In this document: one piece after another, positions 53,924 through 64,000 of the stretch
Position numbering within the stretch: the stretch's first letter is position 1
How the letters are laid out: every line of letters begins with the position of its first letter
NCBI RefSeq assembly: GCF_901709675.1
Contig: NC_051097.1
Span: 6,426,039 to 6,490,038 of the forward strand
DNA length: 64,000 bases
Direction of reading: 5' to 3'
DNA from: Syngnathus acus
Taxonomy: Eukaryota; Chordata; Actinopteri; Syngnathiformes; Syngnathidae
The notes under the pieces: generated by a model
Told to the model about the DNA's origin: nothing
Databases searched by the model: none
Seen by the model: only the letters and a program-made list of their open reading frames with translations
Made by a program: the position numbers and the translations under genes

Positions 53924-54802
53924 CTAGTGTTGGCTCGTGAGTGAACGATTATTCAAAAGAACGAATCTTTTCAGTGAACAAGAGTGAACGAATCACTTCC
54001 TACAGTGATTCGTTCTTTTTCCAGTTCATATGACTTCAACCAGTAGGTGTCGGTAATGCCCATTGAAGCTGGTGCCACCTCACCGTAAAACAAAACGAAG
54101 AAGAAAATGACGTCACTTCCCGTTCACGAACGAGTTGTGAATTGCATTTCCCGGTCGACAATTGAATGGATCTGTTGTTATGAGTTGGTGACCCAAAAAT
54201 TAACAAAAACGTTTTTTTTTTTTTTTTCAACCTTTTATTCAAACACAAACACATTCAATATAATAACACCATCAACTACAATCCAACAAATACAAAATTA
54301 AAACATCAATGTCGGCATAAAGTGTGTCGGTTTGCAATGGCATTGAGGCAATGCTGTCTGTCACTCACTCGTGAATCTTCGCGAACGACCATCAGCAGCG
54401 CCAGCGAGCGTTAGATGGAGGAGGGACTTTACGAGTCAGAGACGTAATTTCCCGTTCACGAACGAGTCAGTGACGCAACTTCCCGTTCACGACCGAGTGA
54501 GTTACTGTTGCCAACGGATCAGTGTGTAAGTGTTGTATTATAGAAAGAAATATGTTATTTACCCCGAGCCAATTATTATTATATATAATAATTGGGGGGG
54601 GGGGGGGTTGTGTTGTTGTTGACATTGTATTGTTTGATGTGTATGGGTTGTTTCCACTGGATAAAAAAAAAAAAAAAAAGCCGTATCATTGTGTGCGTGT
54701 GTGTGGGGGGGATTCATTGAACGATTCGTTTGAACGAATCTTTTTAGTGAACTGATTCTACAGATTCAGTTCACCTAAAAGAACTGGAATGCACATCACT
54801 AA
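53924..54802. mobile_element. Nonautonomous hAT-like element (GTGAACGAATC family)
   Basis: The left part reads CTAGTGTTGGCTCGTGAGTG, then GAACGATTATTC, GAACGAATCTTTTCAGTG. The right part ends GAACGATTCGTTTGAACG, CTTTTTAGTGAACTGATTC, GGAATGCACATCACTAA. The ends are imperfect inverted copies (CTAGTG and, reversed, TTAGTG). CCCGTTCACGA motifs recur inside at about 54119, 54451 and 54482. Flanks AATGAGGA (53916-53923) and AATTAGGA (54801-54808) are similar but do not line up cleanly as a target duplication. There is no transposase frame. Repeats of this look are common in fish. Confidence 0.65.
54594..54607. repeat. Poly-G run of 14
   Basis: Uninterrupted G run within the hAT-like element, following an AT dyad. 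Confidence 0.9.
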
Positions 54803-54809
54803 TTAGGAC

Positions 54810-55440
54810 CCCCGTAGTTGTCCCAGGTGCCTTATTGAAATCCCCAAATATTCGCCACTGATACAATACAGTACTATTTGCATATAACGGCCTATAACGT
54901 GTTCAGAAACATAATTCAAATTGACATGGCTGGTGAGTATGAATGTCCATTCAAATGTCCCAAAAACCACCATGGGCCCCACATATTCTGATTAATTAAA
55001 TAACGAACATTTTTGACTTGACTCCCGCTTTAAATAATAATTAATCATCATTTACAAAAATAAACAAGCTCTTCTCAATAAGAAAGATTTCACCAGCACA
55101 TATTAGTTTACAATTATTAGTATCATATTTAAGGGAAAAGCCCATATAAACAAAAATTTTGAGACAATCAGTGGCACCAGTCTCAACGTTGATATAATGT
55201 AGAGAAGATATCATATAGCAGGACTGTGCTGTGAGTTTTAAATATTATACATACACATAAAAAGAAACCACTATATACAGTATAATGTGTAAGTATTGCA
55301 TGTTCTACAAGTATTTACACAGTAAATCAATTTTGGGAGTGAAAAGTACAAAGATGCAAAATATTCACAAATTTGTATATTTATAATAACTTACATTATC
55401 TTCAGAGGTCTACAGGTAAAATAATAATTCAATTTCCTGT
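54810..55440. other. AT-rich spacer and probable 3' UTR of the next gene
   Basis: Nothing coding is seen. As the next gene ends at 55447 on the minus strand, its 3' UTR must lie here; no clear AATAAA was picked out. Confidence 0.5.
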
Positions 55441-55446
55441 CTCATG

Positions 55447-58304
55447 TTAATGTGCGGAAGAAATGGGAAGAGTTTGCCGTCTCTTTCTGAGCAGGTTGCC
55501 TAGTTGTCGTCGACCACCATTGCTTTGAGAAGATTGCATCAGTTGGCTGGAATAAAAACAATAACACATTGAGCAGAGCTGAGATGAGCATTCGGGGGGA
55601 GCAGTCAGAAGGTTGGTTGCATGGCATGTTGGAGCAGCCATGCATCATCATGCACCATATGGCACGGGCAAGCTGTTTAAAAAAATGTTTGGGCTCACCT
55701 ATTTTGATGACTGGATCTGCCTCTCGTCAGTGACAGGAACTTGAATTTCCGGTGCTTGTTGGGTCTATATGTTAGGTCACCCTTTTTACAGAAAGAGACA
55801 AGAAAGACATGTAGAAAAAAGTACAAAATATGAATGATAAAGCTTATGTGAGTATAGTATTACCTTTTCGCGTATTTATCAACAATTACAATTTTGTTAT
55901 TATTAATATCAGGGATATTAGCAGAAGCAATTAAATAAAGACTTATTATTTTTATTAATAATATAATGATCAACATCACACTACTACTCTACTATATTAC
56001 TACTATGACTATAATAATAATGATAATCATAATAAGATAACAATTAACAATAATAATGATGATAATAATAAGCCATGAGAGACAATGTTTTTTTAATCCC
56101 AAATTATATTATAAAGTACTGGCTATAACAACTTATTTTGTTTACTTGTTTTATTATTATAGTACTTATTGGGTTGATTGTAATTCAGTAGATTTTTACC
56201 TGAAGTTCCTTGTCCAGCAGATTCAATGTGCTCACTTGCTGCCCTCTGGAGCCCAGGTTTAACTTTCCTGTTTCGGGGGGACAAAATGGTCACTCACATG
56301 AAACACTACAACGTTCTGCTGTCCCACAATATTTCACTCAAATCTAAAAACTCACGTATGTGACTTGATGATATGGTTGTGTCTGAGGATGACCTCTGCC
56401 GAAAATGTCCATCAAGAAAGTCTTTGAGCTCTTGGTCCTTGTTGGAAGGCTGCTCGGGCCTGGCACCATGGAAATATAAAGGCTGGTCTAATGAATGATC
56501 GCTGCCAAAATCCTGACAAGCAAAGGAAGTCGTAAGTAAACAGTACAACATCGATGTGAATAAAATAAAATCAAGCAGTTTGCGTATTGCTTACCTGAGC
56601 CATGTCCACATGGTAGCCATCTTTGACAAGCTGCTGTTTGGCGATGTCCTCCCACTTTTTGCACACTTCCTCCAAGTACCTGAGTCCGGGACTCAGAGCC
56701 ACAAACGCCTCAGCACGATCCTGAAGCACAACACAAGGCAGGAAGGTTAGAAAGGAAAACACAAGCTCATTGTTGGATATCGTTTAACAGTTTAAATTTA
56801 GCTTGTGAACTCGTCCATCTGTCTGGGGAAATTGTCATGTGCCCTTTTGAATTTGTATTTTTTCTATGATTGTGTGTGTATAAAATTAAAATGTGCTTGG
56901 ATGCAGGCAAAATTATTAATGAAACCTTGGTTGGATTTAATTGCTCTTTCCAAAAACTAAATGACATTTTGGTACTTAGTGTTTCTCTGACCTCCTGACA
57001 AGGAGTGTGCTAGACTATATTCAACCTGTTTAACCTGATTGAGAGCACCACTTCTCATTTTTTTCCCCCAACATCTCCATGTACTTTCTTTGGTGTTTTA
57101 ACTTGGCAAAAAAACAAGACCTAATTAAACATAATTAGAGTTAGTAAAGTATGTTGCGCGGCGTCGCTAATCAAAAGCTCGGGCGCTCCTCTTTGAACTC
57201 GACGATCGTAAAGTGAAGAAATGCTGACAGACAATAAAGTTACACTTACAGCAAGAGGAAAATGTGGATTTTTGTTTCTCCTCTGCAGCTATAAGCGTTT
57301 CTAGATCTCAAATAAATGTAGGCCAGTAGAGTGACTGTCTTTTACTTGTCATTCTAAATTCTACAGCGGCCTTGGCTAGCTTGGCTGGACAGTGACAGAA
57401 AATGGACGAATAGATAGATGTGTTAGTAAATAAAATATCAAGATTCAGGAGGGACTACGGAGCCTGCCGGCGTGAAGTCATGTAGGCAGACTGGTTTGTG
57501 ATCCCTTGCAGCATCCCTTCACTTTTATCTTTACGAGGGGGGGAACTAGACTCAGCATGTTTCTGGCGGATTTATGTCATCTTCGGACTGCTGCTGGCAT
57601 CCTTTAACAGCCTCTATCCAAAAAATGTGCAGAAACTCCTCCAAAGCCTTAAATTCAGTTCTGAACTTTAACCCCCAACCTTGACGCAAAGCCAAGCTCC
57701 CCTCCGATCTTACCTGCATTGGCTGCATCCTGCTTCTGGAAGGCAGAGTTTCTTTTTTGATGTCTAATATCTGCCTGAGTGAACTTGATGGTCTGAGGGT
57801 CTCACATGTGCCAAAACTCTCAGACCTCAGCAAGGGATTTCTGTATCGAGAGACTGCATGAAGACGTCGATCATCTGTGTGTGACTCAGATGACCGCCGG
57901 GACTCGGTTCTCTGGAGGGCTTGTTTCAATTTTGGATTAAAGGTGACAGATCCCTGAATTCTGCTGAGACGTGGCGGCCGGGAGATAGCAGCCGGTGGCG
58001 GACAAGGAGGCAACGAAGCAGATCCGAGTGATAAGAACGGACCAAAGTTGTCATTCCCTGATGCAAAAGAGTCCATCTCTGCCATTTCTGTGGACAATGA
58101 CGAGGTGAGACAAAAAGTGTCAGTGCTGGCTGTCTCCACTCCAGAATCCACCGATTCCGCTCGCACATTTCTCTCCATGCCCGAAGAAGAAGGTGAAGAA
58201 CATGTGAGGGAATCATTCGGAATATCTTCCAGCAGCTCCGTGTCTGGTTCTTGCTCAGCAACCCAGGCCTCCAATCGGTTCCCAAAACTTCGGTAAAGAT
58301 TCAT
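55447..58304 (-). CDS. Uncharacterised six-exon protein (possibly C8orf58-like)
   Basis: Predicted 374-aa soluble protein. Exons in transcript order: 58304-57714, 56720-56595, 56512-56356, 56267-56200, 55781-55699, 55546-55447. All are GT-AG and phases fit with no stop. The start is the ATG for MNLYRSFGNRLEAWVAEQ at 58304; the frame is open slightly further up but only through a GTG. Residues 1-197 are serine-rich and low in hydrophobic runs, with acidic ELLEDIPNDS and AESVDSGVETASTDTF. Exon 2 is the most structured part: RAEAFVALSPGLRYLEEVCK then KWEDIAKQQ, probably a helix. The C-terminus is basic (LRKRRQTLPISSAH). There is no membrane segment, signal peptide or named domain. Length and the GLRYLEEVC-type segment suggest the vertebrate C8orf58/DUF4657 family, but I am unsure. 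It is divergent with cimip2b. Confidence 0.75.
57000..57713 (-). other. Intron 1 of the uncharacterised gene
   Basis: Part of the 1-kb first intron. The exon-1 frame stays open for another 54 codons into it (to 57552), so a retained-intron C-terminus is possible, but the clean donor CAG-GTAAGA and matching acceptor argue for splicing. Confidence 0.6.
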
Positions 58305-58325
58305 CCTCCCGTTGCTTTGGTGCAC

Positions 58326-59608
58326 CGCAATCCAACTGCAAGAAGGTTTAAGAAAGTCGTCTTGAGGTGACTTGCTTAAGTAGAATTCGAAACATGCTAC
58401 CTAGGTCCGCCCCCGCACCTTCGTCACCACACCTTCGCCCGTCCTACCTCACCTGCTCTCACTCTCCTCTCACAGGAAAATAATGACCGCTGGAGCTAAT
58501 CTCCAAACTTATTACAAGCATGGTTATCAAAATGTAAAATCAAAATGTAACTGTGTCAAAATGTAACTAAAAAAAAAATAAAAATCAAAGCTCCTCAGTC
58601 ATTCGGAAATGCTACACGGAAAGAATTTAAATGACTGACAGTGTGTGATTACTGTTACAGTGTATTTTTTTTCTTCCCTTGGACGGAACATTTTCTTTGA
58701 GAAATTAACAGACTCAGATTTAATTTGCATGCTGCCTAAAACATATTTTGTGGCGGCATAGTTTTTTTCTTTTCCTTAGCCCGGGGAGAAAATGTGTGGA
58801 ATTTTGCAAAAGTATTTATCTTAGGTTGTCACTGTGACTCATTTGCATTCTAATTATTGCTTAGATTGAAACTGTATTTCACAACAGTGACAATGTCTGC
58901 GACGGTTGGAATGTGTAGAATGGACATTCCTATGTGCTGATATGATCTTAGCTCTCGACATCAAACACACGCACGCATGCTTGCACGCACACACAGGCCT
59001 GTAGATTTGCACAATGCGAGTTATTGTTTTACTGAACTAGAATATTTTTATCTCCATTCACTTATTAATGTAAATAAAAGATTTAACGGAAGATTATGGT
59101 TTCATAGTGCCCCTCACCTCCTTGTATAGGTTGAGAAACTGACATTATGAACGACTTTATTTATCTATTTATGGATGTATTTAGATGTTATTTATTGATG
59201 TATGTATATTTAAATTTTTTATGTAATTATTTTTATCGATTATTAATTTATCATCCACCCTATTTATTTATTTATTTATTTATTTATGAGTTTCCATAAG
59301 TTTCCAAGCCTGCGTAATACTCTGTGCCCCCCAACATTTGCCATTTCTACCACTAGAGGTCACTGTTCTGCATTAATTAATACTATCTCGCGTTAAGCCT
59401 TAATAGTAAAAGCATGATATGTAGCTTGCAATAGACACAACAAAATAAAAAAATATGAAAATAATAGTTTTAAATGTCTCTATTTGAATGGGTGAGTTTC
59501 AGGCTCGTCACTCGGCTGCTGTTTTGTGGCTACTAGCAACCAAGCAAGGCAATACCTGAGCAACCAGTCAACACCAGTGCAGGTGACCCAGTGGTGAAGA
59601 GCACCAAT
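58326..59608. promoter_or_regulatory. Intergenic region between divergent genes
   Basis: Both flanking genes start outward from this 1.3-kb region, so it must hold both promoters. It is AT-rich, with a (TTTA)n tract at about 59262-59286 and a CTCF-like CCACTAGAGGTCA (one mismatch) near 59350. No CpG island. No TATA box could be assigned with confidence. Confidence 0.5.
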
Positions 59609-61583
59609 ATGGAGACAGAATTGAGCACGGGTCTTTTGGAGCAAGATCCACATTATATACCAGGGTGAGTACATCACAAGAATTACAATCAGGGGATTTT
59701 TTTTTTTTTAAAGTGGTGCTGTGTGTTTTTAGCTACTCAGGTTATCGTCCACAGCTAAAGTTTAAAATGGGCAAGTCATACGGTCAGCTGGTGGCTGAAC
59801 TGCGGAGCCCGGTCCTGCACTCGGGTTCCGACGGGACCCTCGGAAGCATCCCTGAGAGACACGCTGGGCGAATCATGCCCGGTTACACTGGTAGATACAA
59901 AATTCATGACATTCTACATTTATATTTAATATTAATATACATTGCTTTGTCCTCATTTAATCTACTTTCTGTTGGAATTAGAAAAAAAATATGCTTAAAG
60001 TACAAATTTGACTATAACTTACCTTTTTAACTGTAGGCACTTGGAGGTCAAAGGTCACCTCAAACCTGACGTGCAGCCTTTGTGAAAGTGGTCTGAGGCT
60101 GAGCACAGTTTGTTTTGCTGCTCCGACAGCTTTTCTGTTAAAAAGACATGCGATGCTTTACAATCATTTCCAAGTAGATTGATTGTACAAGTTGAACAGT
60201 GAAAATCTGATTGTCAACTTGTCAACTGAGCTTCCTAAATTGGAGTGATTTATTCTACACAATGACATATGAATGGAATTTTTTTTTTTTAACCTTACAC
60301 TCACCTGTTTCTCGCCTGTAGGTTTTGTTCCCAAAAGGCAGCACTACATTGCCTGCAGCTTCGCGGAAACATGCCAGAGAGCATTTTCTGACTTTTACCG
60401 GGAGACATATGCAAATATTCAACGGGCGTCGGCAGATTCATCACTCGCTGTCAACTCCTCGCACCCGCAGTTGGAGGTTAAAACTTTAATTTCTCTCAGT
60501 TCTTTGACTGACTACATGACAAAATACACGGTTACACCTAATGAGATTCGAGACGAGAATTTTGACAGTTTTACGAAGCAAACGGTTTCACGTTACTGTG
60601 GAAAGCAAGAACAATAGTGAACATTCAATTCATACACTGAGAAAAAAAAAGTCAATTGAAATTATTGGATTCAAAAAGAAAAAGAAATTATAAAATTGTG
60701 TACCATTCAGGTTACAATCTTTGTCAAGACAGATTCCCTTTTTGTGTTTGATTAGCGTGTACCTAATGAAGTGTCCGGTGAGTCTGTATTTAGCGCGAGA
60801 CATGCTTGAATCAGTTCCCCCCCCCTTCATGCTGAATTATAAATGGAGGTGCTCAGTTTCAGGTCAGTGTAATGTCATCCACCTTGCTGAAAGTGAAGGC
60901 CACAAAAATAGCAACATTATCTCAGGCATAAATCCCAATATTTAAAAAAAAAAAAAAAAAAAGTCATATTTTGATAAGGCATGTTGTTCATTTTTAGGTC
61001 CGGAGGCCCACGGTGCCCCTAACCGCCATTTCAGACCAATTGGTGTCCTACAAACCCTTAAAAAGCTTCACCCCCATCCCTAAACCACATTTGCTGGACG
61101 ATGGACACCCCTACAAGTACTACATGTCAGGTACAACATTTCTAAAAATGGTCATCCTTGAAAATGATTAACCCCCCACCCCACACACACAATTTTTGGT
61201 TGGCATATTTTTGAAGGCTTCACAGGACATGTGCCGAAATCCCGCTTCCTCATTGGGAAAGGTTACCCCATGACCACTAACGAGGCCCTTGTCCAGTTCG
61301 GAAGGGAGCAGAGTGGCGGCGAATGCCCGCTGCCATCCATTTGTGCAATCTATCCATCATGCCACAGGGGGGTGGCATCATCATTCACGGGTCACATACC
61401 AGGTTTGTATCACGGATTATCTTTCGCCGTGTCCAAAGTCTATTAACCCGTATCAACCATCCCACAGGGTACAAATTCATGTACGGGCACACCTTTGGCC
61501 AGCTTTCCAAGAAAGCTTTGGAGAAACGTGCCAGCAAGAAACCCCATCCCCCAAAATATTGTGAAGAAAACAGATTTGAATAA
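59609..61583 (+). CDS. cimip2b: Ciliary microtubule inner protein 2B (FAM166B-like)
   Basis: Member of the FAM166/CIMIP2 family, which bind inside doublet microtubules of cilia. Six exons: 59609-59664, 59733-59890, 60322-60476, 60998-61130, 61217-61402, 61468-61583; 267 aa (human FAM166B about 275). It starts METELSTGLLEQDPHYIPGY in a short first exon, then carries the family's repeated P-G-Y-x-G-x-x-P motif: IPGYSGYRP (about 17-25), IMPGYTGFVP (about 67-76), YMSGFTGHVP (about 165-174), and a last FTGHIPGYKFMYGHTFGQL. Spacing of repeats fits the B rather than the A paralogue, and the RUSC gene next door matches the mammalian FAM166B-RUSC2 neighbourhood. Donors at exon 3 (GTTAAA) and exon 5 (GTTTGT) are weak but give correct phase. 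It is convergent with the RUSC gene. Confidence 0.9.
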
Positions 61584-61637
61584 CAAGATGAGAAATCTAT
61601 ATATGCTACTGTTTTATTGATTTGATTGTCTTTGGAC

Positions 61638-61643
61638 ATTAAA
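61638..61643 (+). terminator. cimip2b: Candidate polyA signal of cimip2b
   Basis: ATTAAA about 55 bases after the stop. Confidence 0.5.
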
Positions 61644-61649
61644 GGACGT

Positions 61650-62813
61650 CATCATATCTCCATTCCATAGATTATTGCAGGCTATTGCGCAAGTCTCCAT
61701 TTGTATATTTATGTAACTTCTTTGAATAGCAGTTTATCAAAACAAGACAATATGGCTTACTACTTTTTATATACCAGAGGATTTCACACACATAGATTAT
61801 CAGACCGTTTCCACCCACCTTTAGAATTTATCTACAAAAACATACAGTATCAGATTAGGCCATCTTCTTTTACTGTCATACTAAATTTAAGTTTGCAATA
61901 TCATGCAAATATGGAAGAAAAACATGCACAGGTTTCTCTTAAACAGTAACAAATATGTGTAAAAGCGAGTTACGAGGACTATTACGGCAACACTTAACAC
62001 CAATATAAACAATAGTTTCATCAGACGATTGCCCTGCTACGACGAGGAATCAAGTTGTTACATAAATGTCTGACTGAAATGTACCTAAAGTACATTTGTT
62101 AGCATTAGCATCGGCGCTTCCATTGAGTGTATTCCGAAACTGGCCAACTGTAACTAATTTTGATTAGCACATCCGTTCAAAGCAACTGAAGCGTATCAAA
62201 TGAATTATTCAACTGTTGTGACAAAAACATATTAATAAAGTATTCCAAAAAAATAGGCCCGCATTAATAATTCATTCATTTTTAGCATGAGCATGTTCTC
62301 TTCTTTTTCACGTTGTTTATATTGATTTTGGCTCATTCAAAAAGAACCTGACATAAACAAGAGATTAGATGACTGAGCTGTCTAAACAAGGAAATGGTTG
62401 ACAGAAAAAAAGCAACTCTGAATCATAGTGAAAGCGTCTTAGTTGACATTAGTGTCATCACTTCCACTGACACATGATTGTGACTAACCTTGCCTGGTGA
62501 GTAGTATGTCCTAAAGCCACATGATAGAGAAAATGACAGTTTTTTAAATCCTGAAAATACTTGAATTCATGTCATGAGGTTTATCAGTCTACTTTCAAAA
62601 GATATGACATAAAAATGGAATGAATTTTTTAATAACTGGGGCTTAGCTTGGATTTAAGTGCAGCCAATGTTTGCTGAGTGAGGCTGCCAAAGCTGTTAAT
62701 CTTGTTATTCGTGTTCTCTGTGATTAGTGCGGCAGAGTGTTGTGTTCTTAACTGTAGACTGCACATCAGTTTTCTGTTTCCTTTTATGGAAAACGTCTTT
62801 CAGACTGACTGCC
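61650..62813. other. Spacer between convergent genes, includes RUSC 3' UTR
   Basis: AT-rich on both strands. A minus-strand ATTAAA at 62628-62633 could end the RUSC transcript. I searched here by eye for an SH3-coding exon on the minus strand and found none. Confidence 0.6.
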
Positions 62814-64000
62814 TCAAAGCTTCAATGACCTGATGGATTGAGTCAAGAGTCCAAGGTGTGATCTGTCCAGATGGAGCCACTGCGATGGACGATGGGACCT
62901 GGAAAAATGACAAAAGGGAGAAAAATAGATCAGGAAGGAACATAATTTAAAAAAGAAAAAACAGTAGGAGCTTTATGTGTGAAAAGAAATGACACAATTT
63001 GGATAGCAGTTCTAAAGAATGCCACTAGATGGCAATGTCACTACTCACCCACCTTTTTATTCCTTTGTCATTATGTCTGGATTCAAAACCAATTTCAATT
63101 TGAAGTTCTATCACTTCATCTAAGCTACCACTGTATCTCCATCCAAGGTCTTACCCTTTGACTTGACTCTGAGAAGTTGTCTGCAGCCTTCTGGAAGCTC
63201 CAAAAAGTTTGGCCCAGCGCAGGCCACCCGGGCCGGGTCTCTCAACCTGAGCACCATCAGTGGTTTCATTGTCTTTCATTTTCCCGCCATCCAGACTAAC
63301 TAAGGGTCCACCATCAAGGGAAATCTGGCTGGAGCCAGTCTCTTCCACCTCACCTTCTCCAGAGTTCCTCCATTCTGGATCAGAAGCTAAAAGCACCTGT
63401 CTCCTGTTAAACTGCATCACTTCACATGTCTTCACTTTAAAAGATGCATTCTGAGAATTATCTTCGGTCTGGTGGCCTGAGAATCCTGCGAAGAGCGGAG
63501 TAAGGGAAACGCATGCTTGTCCGTTTTGAAACAACCTGGGCTCCAGCAATAAGTCGAGGTCAAAGGGCAAGACGGAAAGAGGCTGCAGGAGAAGCAGAAG
63601 CTCCTGAAATAAAGGCCGACATCGACCCAGTGACATGGACAGGAAGCCCCAACCGTGGTAGTGGGAAGTCACCACATCTGTGCAGACAAGGAGAACTAAC
63701 TCACCAAAATGATATGTCGGGCTTTGATATTGAAATTTTTTTGATCATCTTGAACAAATATAACGTCGAACATTGAACGCAGACTCACTTCTTTGACTGT
63801 AGAGGTGACTGAGCCAGAATTCCAAAGCTCTCAAGCTGAAAAATGTTGAAGGGGCTTTGTTAGTGTGCATCTCAAGCATTAGAATAAAAAAAAAAAAAGA
63901 TATACAAACTAACTTCAGCAAGCCCATGATGAAGGCCTTCAGCCTCATACTGTGGCTGTTAAGCTGTGGACACTTGATGATTTTGCAGACCAGGCTGTAG
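62814..64000 (-). CDS. RUSC-family protein (RUN domain), 3' part, no SH3 seen
   Basis: Incomplete at its 5' side: the gene continues beyond 64000. Exons in transcript order: from 64000 down to 63914, 63835-63789, 63677-63155, 62898-62814. They join in frame as FIMGLL-N-LRALEFWLSHLYSQRN, VVTSHYHGWGFLS, LLLLLQPLSVLPFDLDLL, which matches the end of the RUN domain in RUSC1/RUSC2 (FILGLLNIRSLEFWLSHLY in RUSC1). After an acidic, Ser-rich linker come GGLRWAKLFGASRR and RPSQWLHLDRSHLGLLTQSI, matching the family's GGIKWGHLFG and RLPSDWLSLDKS blocks. The frame then stops (SLKL, stop at 62814-62816) where mammalian proteins go on into an SH3 domain. RUSC proteins are adaptors in vesicle trafficking and signalling. 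The neighbour cimip2b suggests rusc2, but RUSC1 or a teleost paralogue is possible, so no symbol is given. Confidence 0.8.
63022..63034 (+). promoter_or_regulatory. Candidate CTCF-type motif
   Basis: CCACTAGATGGCA matches the core CCASYAGRKGGCR fully. It lies in the last intron of the RUSC gene. Occupancy is unknown. Confidence 0.4.

Noticed and set aside
58305-58325. Upstream extension of the uncharacterised gene (MHQSNGR) from 58325
   Set aside because: The codon there is GTG, not ATG; nuclear genes very rarely start so. The ATG at 58304-58302 is used instead.
60477-60617. Continuation of cimip2b exon 3 past 60476
   Set aside because: The read-through residues do not match the family, while splicing to 60998 restores V-R-R-P and the later repeats in phase.

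Overview
The window is vertebrate nuclear DNA, almost certainly from a ray-finned (probably percomorph teleost) fish. It has intron-split genes with GT-AG splice sites, long UTRs, many microsatellites and homopolymers, and interspersed repeats typical of fish genomes (Tc1, hAT-type elements, a fish-wide repeat ending in ATGGATGGATGGA). There is no prokaryotic operon, CRISPR array or phage. The species cannot be named from this sequence alone.

Six or seven real genes are visible. (1) sppl3, minus strand, coding exons 4979-16041: an intramembrane GxGD aspartyl protease, complete, 11 coding exons, 381 aa. (2) gnaz, plus strand, 31430-37111: the G-protein alpha-z subunit, 355 aa, two coding exons around a 4.6-kb intron. 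(3) slc5a1, plus strand, 41055-45533: an SGLT1-type Na+/glucose cotransporter, 15 coding exons, 654 aa. (4) rnf208, plus strand, single coding exon 52306-53091: a RING protein ending in a CaaX box, probably with a noncoding first exon near 47.6 kb. (5) An uncharacterised conserved-looking 374-aa gene, minus strand, 55447-58304, six exons. (6) cimip2b (FAM166B-like), plus strand, 59609-61583: a ciliary microtubule inner protein, six exons, 267 aa. (7) The 3' end of a RUSC1/2-family gene, minus strand, 62814 to the window edge: RUN-domain part plus the post-RUN tail, with no SH3 domain visible where one is expected.

Layout. 1-2.7 kb holds a decayed Tc1 transposase fragment and a 0.78-kb hAT (ZBED5-type) deletion derivative that keeps only the N-terminal BED finger. 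2.8-16.1 kb is sppl3, its CpG-rich 5' end lying at 15.6-16.7 kb. 16.7-30.9 kb is a 14-kb gene-poor interval of old repeats. 30.9-38.7 kb is gnaz, 38.7-41 kb is spacer, and 41-45.7 kb is slc5a1. 47-53.4 kb is rnf208. 53.6-54.8 kb holds a duplicated 65-75-bp block and an hAT-like nonautonomous element. 55.4-64 kb is compact: the uncharacterised gene and cimip2b are divergent, and cimip2b and the RUSC gene are convergent.

The genes do not form one pathway; they are a syntenic block. Synteny supports the naming, because FAM166B and RUSC2 are neighbours in mammals. I found no evidence of an undescribed multi-gene system. The points most worth checking are the SH3-less RUSC gene end, the uncharacterised 374-aa gene, the alanine at the SGLT1 Thr287 position, and several foldback or short inverted-repeat elements.
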